A stretch of DNA of 64,000 bases from Polaribacter porphyrae (GTDB lineage Bacteria > Bacteroidota > Bacteroidia > Flavobacteriales > Flavobacteriaceae), in NCBI RefSeq assembly GCF_002954685.1, contig NZ_MSCN01000001.1, forward strand, positions 62,001 through 126,000, given 5' to 3'. Shown piece by piece: positions 55,736-64,000 of the stretch. How positions within the stretch are numbered: the first letter of the stretch is position 1; every line of letters begins with the position of its first letter. A model generated the notes under the pieces. The model did not search any database and was not told the DNA's origin. It saw only the letters and a program-made list of their open reading frames with translations. The translations under genes and the position numbers were made by a program.

Positions 55736-56905
55736 ATGACTAAAAAGTTGTTTTACATACATATGGCTTCGGTTCAATCTTCAAAATCTGGTGGGTTGAA
55801 TACTACTCTATTGCAAGTTTTTTCAATGTGTAATGCTTTTGTAACAGCAGGATATGAAGTTACTTTGGCCATGCAAAAAAATGAGAACTTTGAAAACAAT
55901 CTCAAAGATTTTATTAATAATTCATTCAAAAATGGAATTAATTTTGAAATAAAAACATGGAATCAAAAATCTAAGAATTTGTTTATTAATCGATTTTTGG
56001 TTAAACGTAACATTGTTCAACTTGTCAAGCTAAATGTACCGGATATTATTTTTTCCAGGGATTCATTTGTTTTAAATGCTCTGACTAAATTTAATGTTCC
56101 CCTTATTTTTGAATCACACAATTCTAAATTGCATACTGGACATAATATACTGCATAAATTTTTGGAAAAAAGATTACTGCGCGTAGCAAAGTCATCAAAT
56201 TTTAAGTGTTTATTTTCTATAAGTGAATCCCTTTCAAAACATTGGGAGCAAAAAGGTATACCTCAAAGAAAGCTCTTTGCTTGGCACGATGGCTTTGATA
56301 CCTCTCTTTTTGAAAAACATATTGACATAAATACTGCAAAATCAAGATTAAAACTTCCTACTGATAAAACCATAGTTACCTATACTGGAGGATTGTATCC
56401 GAGTAGAGGCATTGAAAATATTGTTTATTTAGCAAAAGATTTTCCAGATGTGGACTTTTTAGTTATTGGAGGTCCTGAAAAAAATCGACAGAATTTTCAA
56501 AAACTGTCACTGGAGGATTCCGTCTTAAATATAAATTTTATGGGTTATGTAGAACATAATTTGGTTCCACATTATTTATATGCCTCCGATATTTTACTAG
56601 CTTTATGGTCATCAAAAGTCCCTACAATTAATTATTGCTCACCATTAAAAATTTTTGAATATATGGCTGCTGGTAGGACAATTGTGGCTCATGGCTTCCC
56701 TACCATTCGAGAAGTACTTGAAAATGAAAAGGACTCAATCTTGTGTCAGCCTGATGATTTTGATTCACTTAAATCGTCATTAAGCAAGGCGCTTATAGCG
56801 AAAGATATTTTTAATTATGGTGAAATAGTTAGAGAAAAGGCATTCAAATTATATTCTTGGGACAATAGAGTCAAGAAATTACTTAAGTTTATACAAAACC
56901 AATAG
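55736..56905 (+). CDS. Glycosyltransferase, GT4-type
   Basis: 389 residues, GT-B fold. The N-terminal domain has GGLNTTLLQVFSMCNAFV and the C-terminal domain VTYTGGLYPSRGIENIVYLA, FMGYVEHNLVPHYLYASDIL and YCSPLKIFEYMAAGRTIVAH. The last is the donor-binding E-x7-E-like region, though the first Glu position is replaced (SPLKIFEY). It is cytosolic and would add one sugar of the repeat unit from a nucleotide sugar; the linkage cannot be deduced. Confidence 0.82.
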   Translation: MTKKLFYIHMASVQSSKSGGLNTTLLQVFSMCNAFVTAGYEVTLAMQKNENFENNLKDFINNSFKNGINFEIKTWNQKSKNLFINRFLVKRNIVQLVKLNVPDIIFSRDSFVLNALTKFNVPLIFESHNSKLHTGHNILHKFLEKRLLRVAKSSNFKCLFSISESLSKHWEQKGIPQRKLFAWHDGFDTSLFEKHIDINTAKSRLKLPTDKTIVTYTGGLYPSRGIENIVYLAKDFPDVDFLVIGGPEKNRQNFQKLSLEDSVLNINFMGYVEHNLVPHYLYASDILLALWSSKVPTINYCSPLKIFEYMAAGRTIVAHGFPTIREVLENEKDSILCQPDDFDSLKSSLSKALIAKDIFNYGEIVREKAFKLYSWDNRVKKLLKFIQNQ

Positions 56906-56967
56906 ACCAGATATTCTATTGATAGCTTTTATAAAATAACAATCCTTTTTTAATTTAAAATAATGTT

Positions 56968-58326
56968 ATGTCAACATTAAATATTGCGCTTTACTTTTCA
57001 TTTGTATTTCTTGGTATGCTCTATATTTTTTATAAAGTTGGTTTATCTCGGGTTAGTTTATTGTTGGTTCTTGTTTTCTGGGAAGGGTTCTTTGACTATC
57101 TAGATACTGTCACTATATCTGGGTTATTAAGTATATACAAAATATGTGTTGTCTTTTATGCTGTTTCGATATCATGGAAAAAAAGAAATCGTTTTAAAAA
57201 TAAAGCTGACCTAGCAGTAAATTTTACTTTTTTATTATTTACAGTATCATTTTGGATTACCTATTATTTTTATGGCGGGGTCTTGTTAACAATATTAAGT
57301 CAATATTTATATAAGTATGCATTTTTATGGATTGCTTACCATTATCTCAAAGATATTATTTATAACATTCCAAAAAGAGAATATGTAAAAAATGTACTTC
57401 TCAACATCATTTATGTTCAGATTGCGGTAGCTGTATTTAAAATAATTTTAATGGGTTTTAAATTTGAAGGGTTAGTTGGTACTATGAGTTATGGTGGTGG
57501 TGGGCCTGCAGTTGTTATACCGATTATGGCAATGATTTTTTACTGGTTGATACAAAATGGTAAGTTTACAAAAAAAGACTGGATTGTCACTGGCTTAATT
57601 TTAATCATCGCTATTGCAAGCGGTAAACGTCAACCGATTATTATTTTTCCTGCTATATTGTTTTTTTTATTTGTTTTTGTCGCCCGTACATTAAGATTAG
57701 TTGGACTACTTAAATATTTAATTATAGCTTTAATAGTTTTTTATGTCGGTGTCAGAATGACTCCGACGATTACACCAGAAAAAAAGGTAGGAGGAAGTTT
57801 TGATATTTCTTTTGTTAGTAATTATATCAAAAGTTATTATTTTGGTACTGACCAGGCTAGATCATTATTAGATAAAGATAGTAAAGGAATCGGAAGAGGA
57901 GCAGCGCTTTATTTGTATTTTAAGCCAGAGATGTTAACACTTGAAAGTAATAAGGAAATACTTTTTGGTAAAGGCGTTTATGAAGTAGCTATTGGTAAGT
58001 ATGGACGTTTTACTGCCGGAGGACGTTCAGATTATGGTATAAAGCACGAAGGTTTAATAGGGGAAGGCGGTGCTTTGATTTATACACTTGGTTATATGGG
58101 GTCAATACTTTTGCTAGTATTTGTAGCATCGATAATTTTTTCAATAAAAAACAAAAAATTAGCATGGATTATCTTCTTTTATTTTTTGTGGGATATTTTG
58201 TTATATTATAATCAAATGATTTTCTTTAATTCATCAGGGTTGATTGTTTTAATTATAATCTTTTACTCTAATAGCTTGGAAAGAGAAAAAGTATTAAATT
58301 TGAAACGAAATTTAAATAAACGTTAA
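56968..58326 (+). CDS. O-antigen/polysaccharide polymerase-like membrane protein (Wzy)
   Basis: 452 residues with about 10-11 hydrophobic helices and one large periplasmic loop at about 265-370, which is rich in charged residues (EKKVGGSFDISF, KPEMLTLESNKE, GGRSDYGIKHEGLIGEGG). This architecture, plus the Wzx gene and the run of glycosyltransferases, indicates the repeat-unit polymerase or a ligase. Wzy proteins have little sequence conservation, so the assignment rests on topology and location. Confidence 0.72.
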   Translation: MSTLNIALYFSFVFLGMLYIFYKVGLSRVSLLLVLVFWEGFFDYLDTVTISGLLSIYKICVVFYAVSISWKKRNRFKNKADLAVNFTFLLFTVSFWITYYFYGGVLLTILSQYLYKYAFLWIAYHYLKDIIYNIPKREYVKNVLLNIIYVQIAVAVFKIILMGFKFEGLVGTMSYGGGGPAVVIPIMAMIFYWLIQNGKFTKKDWIVTGLILIIAIASGKRQPIIIFPAILFFLFVFVARTLRLVGLLKYLIIALIVFYVGVRMTPTITPEKKVGGSFDISFVSNYIKSYYFGTDQARSLLDKDSKGIGRGAALYLYFKPEMLTLESNKEILFGKGVYEVAIGKYGRFTAGGRSDYGIKHEGLIGEGGALIYTLGYMGSILLLVFVASIIFSIKNKKLAWIIFFYFLWDILLYYNQMIFFNSSGLIVLIIIFYSNSLEREKVLNLKRNLNKR

Positions 58327-58442
58327 ACAAAATAAAAGTTCTAAAAATCTCAATTCGTATTTTTTTCTAAAAAGTTGAAGAACCCAATATATTAATTTCT
58401 CTGTCGATTTATAATTATCTTAAACACTCAAAATAGTAAAGT

Positions 58443-59600
58443 ATGAGCTCATCAATTTCTATACTTTTCGCAGGTGACTTTGCACCTTGTCGTAGATTCG
58501 AAAGTCTGGTTCTCCAAAAAAAAAATGAAATATTTGGTAATCTACAAAAAGATATTACTGAAGCAGACTTTTCTTTTTTGAACCTTGAAACACCTCTGTG
58601 TATTTATAACAATCCTATTGAAAAAACTGGACCTAGTTTAAAAGCTCATCCAGATTGTATTCAGGCTGTAAAAAGTGCCGGATTTGATGTAGTCGGTTTA
58701 GCAAACAATCATATTATGGATTTTGATAAAGAAGGACTTGAAGAAACTATACTTTCTTGTAAGAGCGCTGATTTGAACATATGTGGTGCTGGAAAAAATT
58801 TGGAAGAAGCACAAAATATAACTATAGTAGAAAGTCGTGGTTTGAAGATAGCTTATATTGCTGTAGCTGAGCATGAATTCAGTATTGCCGATACTGATAA
58901 AGCTGGTGCTGCACCATTAGATCCAGTGGATAATACATTACAGATAGAATCTGTCCGAAATCAGGTAGATCTTGTTTTTGTAAGTATACATGGTGGTAAT
59001 GAATATTTCTCATTACCTAGGCCAGGTTTACGAAAATTGTGTAGGTATTATATCACTCGTGGGGCAGATGCTGTTATCTGTCATCATCCTCATGTTGCTG
59101 GTGCTTACGAAATTTATAAAGATAAACCCATTGTTTACAGTCTAGGGAATCTCATATTTGATCACTCAACCCCACCAGAGGGATGGAACGAAGGTTATGC
59201 TGTTAGTCTAGAATACACTATTGAAGATAAGAAGTTATCTAAATTCAATGTTATACCCTACACACAGTCAGTTGAACAGGGGGGGCTTTGTAAAATGTCG
59301 GGTTCTGTTAAAAATGTATTTTTAAAAAAAATTGAATATTATAATAATATTCTTGGTAATGAAGATCTTTATATTGAAACCTGGAATGAATTTTGTCAAA
59401 AAGAAAAAAATACACTTTTATTAAAAAATTATTTACCTGTTCATTTTCGAGGTATGCGTAGGGTGGGTAAAATTATTAACCCCAAATTTTTATTTCTCCC
59501 TTCACAAAAAAATAGACATGTAAAGCTTAATTTAATAAGATGCGAGAGTCATCTTGAACTTTTACGTAGTGTTTTATCTGAAGAGGATGTAGATGGTTGA
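58443..59600 (+). CDS. CapA-family protein (PGA_cap metallophosphatase fold)
   Basis: 385 residues. It begins SSISILFAGDFAPCRRFESL with the metal-binding GDF motif, and includes FLNLETPL (N-L-E-T), VGLANNHIMDFDKEG and FVSIHGGNEY / CHHPHVAGAYEIY / YSLGNLIFDHS, all hallmarks of the CapA calcineurin-like fold. In other bacteria CapA takes part in poly-gamma-glutamate capsule formation. Here no CapB/C is nearby and no signal peptide is visible, so it may act on a glycan-linked residue. An ATP-grasp gene follows after 76 bases. Confidence 0.84.
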   Translation: MSSSISILFAGDFAPCRRFESLVLQKKNEIFGNLQKDITEADFSFLNLETPLCIYNNPIEKTGPSLKAHPDCIQAVKSAGFDVVGLANNHIMDFDKEGLEETILSCKSADLNICGAGKNLEEAQNITIVESRGLKIAYIAVAEHEFSIADTDKAGAAPLDPVDNTLQIESVRNQVDLVFVSIHGGNEYFSLPRPGLRKLCRYYITRGADAVICHHPHVAGAYEIYKDKPIVYSLGNLIFDHSTPPEGWNEGYAVSLEYTIEDKKLSKFNVIPYTQSVEQGGLCKMSGSVKNVFLKKIEYYNNILGNEDLYIETWNEFCQKEKNTLLLKNYLPVHFRGMRRVGKIINPKFLFLPSQKNRHVKLNLIRCESHLELLRSVLSEEDVDG

Positions 59601-59676
59601 TTTACTTTTAATAAAGCAAAGAACTAATTAAAAAGAATCTATTTATAGCAGATACGTTAAAGCATACACACAGTTT

Positions 59677-60744
59677 ATGAAAATCAAAAATAAAACAAAA
59701 TTTGCAATTCTAAAAAACGAAGATCCATTTGACCACTTAAAATGGGTCAATGCCTGCGAAGATTACCCAATAAATATTGATTTTGAAGTGTTTGATTTAA
59801 CAATTGAGACTTGGTTGGAAGATATAACCGCATACTCCCCTAGTCTATTGTTATTGAAACCTTCTGGCAAAACATCTTTATACCGTAGTTTATATCAAGA
59901 GCGCCTAGAAATTTTAGTAACTTCACTAAAGTATAAAACCTTTCCATCTCTTGATGAAGTTAGGATTTATGAAAGTAAAAGGTACTTTGCATATTGGGCA
60001 AAAGCTCATCAATTGCCCCATCCAAAAACATGGGTTTATTATCATCGCAATGAAGCGTTAAAAGCACTAAAAAAAATGAACTTTCCTTTGGTTGGAAAAA
60101 TGAATATCGGTGCTTCTGGTAAAGGTGTTCAGATACTTGACTCAAAAAATCAAGTAAAAAAATATATTAAGAGAGCTTTTAGCGATGGTTTGGTTTCCAA
60201 TACTGGCCCAAAATTAAGTCAGGGTAAATTGATTCAGCGTGCTTGGCATAAGTTTACTCACCCCAAAGAATTAATCAACAAACTCAGAACATATAGGGAT
60301 ATTGCTTCGGATTCTCAAAAAGGATTTATTATTTTACAAGAGTTCATTAAACATGATTATGAATGGAGAGCTGTACGAATAGGGGACTCTTATTTCGCGC
60401 ATAAAAAAATTGTATTAAACAAGAAAGCAAGCGGTACATTAGAAAAAGAATATGGAACTCCCCCAGTTGAGTTGTTGAATTTTGTCCGTTCATTGACAGA
60501 TTTGTTTAGATTCAGAAGTATCGCAGTAGATGTTTTTGAGCCAGTAAAAGGCCAGTATTTAATTAATGAAGCTCAGTGTATTTTTGGTCAGTCAGATCCA
60601 TATCAAATGTTAGTTGATGGAATACCAGGGAGGTATTTATTTAAAGATGATCAATGGGTTTTTGAGAAGGGTAATTTTAATTCAAATTCATCTTATGATT
60701 TGCGACTAAAAGATGCGATTAAAATTAACGGGCTCGATTTATGA
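59677..60744 (+). CDS. ATP-grasp ligase-like protein
   Basis: 355 residues. The ATP-grasp fold is seen in FPLVGKMNIGASGKGVQIL (about 138-156; Lys and Gly-rich loop), FIILQEFIKHDYEWRAVRIG (hinge and ribose contact), and SIAVDVFEPVKGQYLINEAQ (the magnesium-binding D...NE). Such enzymes join a carboxylate and an amine, thiol or imino group using ATP. With CapA it may attach an amino acid to a uronic acid or glycan. The gene overlaps the next by 4 bases. Confidence 0.82.
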   Translation: MKIKNKTKFAILKNEDPFDHLKWVNACEDYPINIDFEVFDLTIETWLEDITAYSPSLLLLKPSGKTSLYRSLYQERLEILVTSLKYKTFPSLDEVRIYESKRYFAYWAKAHQLPHPKTWVYYHRNEALKALKKMNFPLVGKMNIGASGKGVQILDSKNQVKKYIKRAFSDGLVSNTGPKLSQGKLIQRAWHKFTHPKELINKLRTYRDIASDSQKGFIILQEFIKHDYEWRAVRIGDSYFAHKKIVLNKKASGTLEKEYGTPPVELLNFVRSLTDLFRFRSIAVDVFEPVKGQYLINEAQCIFGQSDPYQMLVDGIPGRYLFKDDQWVFEKGNFNSNSSYDLRLKDAIKINGLDL

Positions 60745-61697
60745 AAATTCTTTTTGTCTGTAGTGGAAATTCTGTTTTTGGTGTTTCTCCAATCACAAAG
60801 AATCAAGGGAATTCAATTAACAAATCTGATGATGTTGTTTATTACTTTCCTATAATAGGAAAGGGAGTTTTGAATTATATTAAAAATATTTTTTTGTTAA
60901 AAAAACACCTATTAATCAATAAGTATGATATTGTTCATGCACACTATTCATCTTCTGCATTTGTTGCAGCACTAGCTAATGCTAAACCATTAGTTGTTTC
61001 TTTAATGGGAAGCGATGTCCAAGGTAGCTACCTATCCAAATTAGCCATTAAGTTTCTTTATAAGCTCTACTGTAAAAATATAATAGTTAAATCAACCAAA
61101 ATGCTTAATAGCCTTGGTTTTAAAAACATATCTGTTATACCGAACGGTGTTAATTTAGAAATATTTTATTCAATGAATAAAAGAGATTGTCAAAAGCAAT
61201 TAGGATGGGATTATAATAAAAAACATATTCTATTTGCAGCCAATCCATTAAGACCAGAAAAAAACTTTAGATTAGCTAAACAGGCATTTTCAATACTTAA
61301 TAATGGAAACATCGTACTTCATTCTCTAAACGATGTTTCTCCTAAACAGATGCCTTTATGGATGAATTCAGCTGATGTTGTGCTACTTGTCAGTTTGTGG
61401 GAAGGATCTCCCAACGTTATAAAAGAGGCTATGGCTTGCAACCGTCCGATTGTTTCAACGGATGTTGGAGATATACGTTGGTTATTGAACGGTATGCAAG
61501 GATGTTGTATTACTTCTTATGACCCTGAAGATGTTGCTAAAAGTCTTAAAATATCTTTAGAATTTTCTGAGAACAAAGGACAAACAAAAGGTAGGGAAAA
61601 AATCATTGAGTTGGGGCTAGATTCAAAAACCATTGCCAAGCGAATTATGAGTTTATATAAATCGGTGCTAATATTTAATGAAAAAAAATGTCCTTAA
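60741..61697 (+). CDS. Glycosyltransferase, GT4-type
   Basis: 318 residues, GT-B fold; starts in an ATGA overlap with the ATP-grasp gene. The C-terminal half has VIPNGVNLEIF, FAANPLRPEKNFRLAKQAF and the donor-binding WEGSPNVIKEAMACNRPIV, with a clear E-x7-E. It is shorter than most GT4 enzymes (about 360-400) mainly because its N-terminal domain is compact. Likely adds a sugar to the polysaccharide repeat in the cytoplasm. Confidence 0.86.
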   Translation: MKILFVCSGNSVFGVSPITKNQGNSINKSDDVVYYFPIIGKGVLNYIKNIFLLKKHLLINKYDIVHAHYSSSAFVAALANAKPLVVSLMGSDVQGSYLSKLAIKFLYKLYCKNIIVKSTKMLNSLGFKNISVIPNGVNLEIFYSMNKRDCQKQLGWDYNKKHILFAANPLRPEKNFRLAKQAFSILNNGNIVLHSLNDVSPKQMPLWMNSADVVLLVSLWEGSPNVIKEAMACNRPIVSTDVGDIRWLLNGMQGCCITSYDPEDVAKSLKISLEFSENKGQTKGREKIIELGLDSKTIAKRIMSLYKSVLIFNEKKCP

Positions 61698-61761
61698 TAA
61701 AAAATTGATTTGGATTCAAAAGTATTAAAACCAAAAAAAATATTATCAACTCAAATATTTC

Positions 61762-62871
61762 ATGAACATTCTTTTCTTTTTTGTACATCCTTCTAAATTT
61801 CATGTTTTTAAGAAAACCATTAATCATTTAAAAAGTAATGGTCATAATGTGGATATATTAATAACTTCTAAAGATGTATTAGAAGAATTAGTGAAAAATG
61901 AAGGCTGGAATTATACTAATATTTTCCCAGAAGGGAGAAAGTTTAAAAATGTTTCGCCTTATATAAGTGCAGGTGTAAATTTTTTTAGAACAATACATAG
62001 ATTATTAAAATATTGTAGAAATAAAAAATACGATTTATTTATTACTGATGATTTATTAGTATATGTTGGTAAAATAAAAAAAATACCAACTATTGCTTTT
62101 ACAGATGATGATCTTGCAATTGTAAAACAATTTTCAATAATATTAAAATTTGCAAATTATATTTTAGCACCATCAATAACTAATTTAGGTAAATTTAATG
62201 AAAAAAAAATTGCATTTGATGGTTATAAAGAATTAGCATATTTACATCCAAATCAATTTACCCCAGATTTGGAGCTGGTAAAAAAAATAATTCCAGAAAA
62301 AAACTTTTTTATTTTAAGGTTAGTTTCTTTAACAGCATATCACGATGTTGGAAAATCTGGTATCACAAAAGAAAAAGCAAAGCAGTTGATAAGTCTTTTA
62401 GAAAAATATGGGCAAGTTTATATAAGTGCAGAAAGAGAATTAAGTCCTGAACTAGAGAAATATAAATTGAAAATTGAACCACACCAATTAAAAGATGTAT
62501 TATCACAAGCAAAGGCATATATTGGAGATAGTCAAACTATGTCTTCGGAAGCAGCAATCTTAGGAGTTCCCTCATTTAGATTTAATGATTTTGTAGGTAA
62601 AATAGGGGTTATGGATGAGAAAGATGATGTTTATAAGCTATCTAAAAGTTATAAAACATCAGAATTTTCTTTCTTACTTAAAGATTTAGAAAACAGTTTA
62701 AATGGAGACGTTTTTTCTCTTAAAATAAAAGAAAATCAAAAAAGAATGCTTTCAGAGAAGGTGGATTTAACAAGTTTTATGATATGGCTTTTAGAGAATT
62801 TCCCTGATAGTATAAGAACCTTAAAGAAAAACCCTTTATATCAGGAAAAGTTTATTAATTTTATGGGCTAA
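61762..62871 (+). CDS. DUF354 family protein
   Basis: 369 residues. The start NILFFFVHPSKFHVFKKTIN and later ITDDLLVYVGKIKKIPTIAF, YILAPSITNLGKF, YISAERELSPELEKYKLKIE and AYIGDSQTMSSEAAILGVPS are typical of the DUF354 family, a GT-B-like group that frequently stands next to non-hydrolysing UDP-GlcNAc 2-epimerase genes in archaeal and bacterial surface-glycan loci. It may be a glycosyltransferase. Its wecB-type neighbour starts 18 bases downstream. Confidence 0.82.
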   Translation: MNILFFFVHPSKFHVFKKTINHLKSNGHNVDILITSKDVLEELVKNEGWNYTNIFPEGRKFKNVSPYISAGVNFFRTIHRLLKYCRNKKYDLFITDDLLVYVGKIKKIPTIAFTDDDLAIVKQFSIILKFANYILAPSITNLGKFNEKKIAFDGYKELAYLHPNQFTPDLELVKKIIPEKNFFILRLVSLTAYHDVGKSGITKEKAKQLISLLEKYGQVYISAERELSPELEKYKLKIEPHQLKDVLSQAKAYIGDSQTMSSEAAILGVPSFRFNDFVGKIGVMDEKDDVYKLSKSYKTSEFSFLLKDLENSLNGDVFSLKIKENQKRMLSEKVDLTSFMIWLLENFPDSIRTLKKNPLYQEKFINFMG

Positions 62872-62889
62872 TTTAAGAAAAAGTATGTT

Positions 62890-64000
62890 ATGAAAATTAT
62901 TACAGTAATTGGAGCAAGACCACAAATAATTAAAGCTGCAGCAATTAGTAGAGAAATATTAAAAAATTACTCAAATAAAATTGAAGAAATAATTGTTCAT
63001 ACAGGTCAACACTATGATCAAAATATGTCGGAATTTTTTTTTGATGAATTAAATATACCAAGACCAAATTACAACTTAAATGTGGGTTCTAGTTCTCATG
63101 GAGTACAATCTGGAAAAATGATTGAAGGTATAGAAGAAATTATAATTAAAGAAAGCCCTCAATTTATTTTACTTTATGGAGATACTAACTCTACATTAGC
63201 AGGTGCTGTAGCAGCATCAAAAATAAATGTTCCAATTGTACATATAGAAGCAGGTTTAAGATCTTATAACAGAAAAATGCCTGAAGAAATAAATAGAATT
63301 GTTTGTGATCATTTATCAACATTATTATTTTCTCCAACATTAACAGGTTATAATAATCTAATTAAAGAAGGGTTTAGTGTAAAAAAAGAAAAGCCTTTTA
63401 CCCCAGACAATCCGTGGGTTTTTCATTGTGGAGATATTATGTATGATAACTCTTTGCATTTCGCTAAAATTTCTGCTAAAAAATCTACGATATTAAGCAA
63501 ATATAATTTAGTGCCAAATAAATTTATTTTATCTACAATACACAGGGATCATAATACTGACGTTCAAGAAAATTTAGAATCTATTTTTAAAGCTCTTTTA
63601 ACCATATCTAAAGAATATAAAATAGTATTGCCATTACATCCAAGAACAAAAAATAAATTGAATGAAATGGAAGATAAAGATTTATATAATTCTATAATCA
63701 GTAATGAAAATTTATTGTTGATACCTCCTACATCATTTTTAGATATCATAGAATTAGAAAAATCATCTAAAATGGTTGTCACAGATTCTGGTGGAGTACA
63801 AAAAGAAGCTTATTTTTTTAATAAACCTTGTATAATCTTAAGACCAGAAACAGAATGGTTGGAAATTTTAGAAACTGGTAAAGCAAAATTAACTTCAGCT
63901 AATTATTCAGATATTATTGAGGCTTTTAATAATTTTAAAAGTTCAAAAGAAGAGGAGTTTCCAAAAATTTTTGGTAATGGTAAAGCCTCGCAATTTATTT
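62890..64000 (+). CDS. wecB: UDP-N-acetylglucosamine 2-epimerase (non-hydrolysing), cut by window end
   Basis: An open frame from ATG at 62890 continues past the window end (370 codons visible). It begins KIITVIGARPQIIKAAAISR and contains VHTGQHYDQNMSEFFF, VHIEAGLRSYNRKMPEEINR, the HPRTKN segment and VVTDSGGVQKEAYFF, all WecB signatures. The family is about 370-390 residues long, so nearly all is present. It converts UDP-GlcNAc to UDP-ManNAc, and would supply ManNAc or ManNAcA-type sugars to the glycan. It follows the DUF354 gene closely. Confidence 0.93.
   Translation, partial: MKIITVIGARPQIIKAAAISREILKNYSNKIEEIIVHTGQHYDQNMSEFFFDELNIPRPNYNLNVGSSSHGVQSGKMIEGIEEIIIKESPQFILLYGDTNSTLAGAVAASKINVPIVHIEAGLRSYNRKMPEEINRIVCDHLSTLLFSPTLTGYNNLIKEGFSVKKEKPFTPDNPWVFHCGDIMYDNSLHFAKISAKKSTILSKYNLVPNKFILSTIHRDHNTDVQENLESIFKALLTISKEYKIVLPLHPRTKNKLNEMEDKDLYNSIISNENLLLIPPTSFLDIIELEKSSKMVVTDSGGVQKEAYFFNKPCIILRPETEWLEILETGKAKLTSANYSDIIEAFNNFKSSKEEEFPKIFGNGKASQFI

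Noticed and set aside
61762..62871. DUF354 protein as the missing PseG
   Set aside because: It lacks the GxGH-type PseG N-terminus and matches the DUF354 pattern; it is also far from the pse genes and coupled to wecB.

Overview
The window is AT-rich DNA (roughly 30% G+C by eye) from a member of the Bacteroidota, most likely the family Flavobacteriaceae; the gene content would suit a marine Polaribacter/Tenacibaculum-like organism, but the genus is an inference. The clues are Bacteroidota-type promoters (TTG about 20 bases before TAnnTTTG, instead of the usual -35/-10), little Shine-Dalgarno sequence, the small DUF4295 gene after rpmB-rpmG, a UpxY-type NusG paralogue, exported DUF5916 and 'SusC-era' envelope proteins, and an ExbB-ExbD-TonB operon.

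Region 1 (1-11.8 kb) is mostly chromosomal core: two small membrane proteins, cinA, the ribosomal block rpmB-rpmG-DUF4295, ftsY and rimO. Between ftsY and rimO lies a group (3.9-10.3 kb) with a membrane-anchored AraC-type regulator followed by five exported proteins (NTF2-like, degenerate Nudix, DUF5916 outer-membrane protein, serine hydrolase lipoprotein, alpha/beta-hydrolase lipoprotein).

Region 2 (11.8-22.2 kb, minus strand) is a nitrogen-assimilation cluster: porin, ammonium channel, [terminator], P-II protein, second ammonium channel, [terminator], glutamate synthase large and small subunits. Together they import ammonium, sense nitrogen status and fix ammonium into glutamate.

Region 3 (22.4-35.9 kb) is again core-like: a TruA-type pseudouridine synthase, acyl-CoA dehydrogenase, anmK, an amino-acid (Glu/Leu-type) dehydrogenase, nhaD, the exbB-exbD-tonB operon, a nucleotidyltransferase, UDP-glucose dehydrogenase, folC, and the GDP-fucose pair fcl-gmd, ended by a tRNA-Val(TAC).

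Region 4 (35.9-64 kb, all plus strand) is a surface polysaccharide (capsule or O-antigen) locus, accessory in character. It encodes UDP-HexNAc epimerase and dehydrogenase (UDP-GalNAcA-type), a UpxY antiterminator followed by about 1 kb of decayed DNA, a WlbA-like dehydrogenase, a pseudaminic-acid-type set (pseB, pseC, pseF, a GNAT, a formyltransferase where pseG would be expected, pseI), Wzx flippase, an unusual aldolase/KdsB-like/PfkB-kinase trio that may make a second CMP-activated keto-deoxy sugar acid, several glycosyltransferases, a Wzy-like polymerase, a CapA/ATP-grasp pair that may decorate the glycan, a DUF354 protein and a wecB cut off by the window end. The most interesting points are the aldolase-cytidylyltransferase-kinase trio, the pseG-less pseudaminate set with an intact formyltransferase triad, and the CapA/ATP-grasp module.
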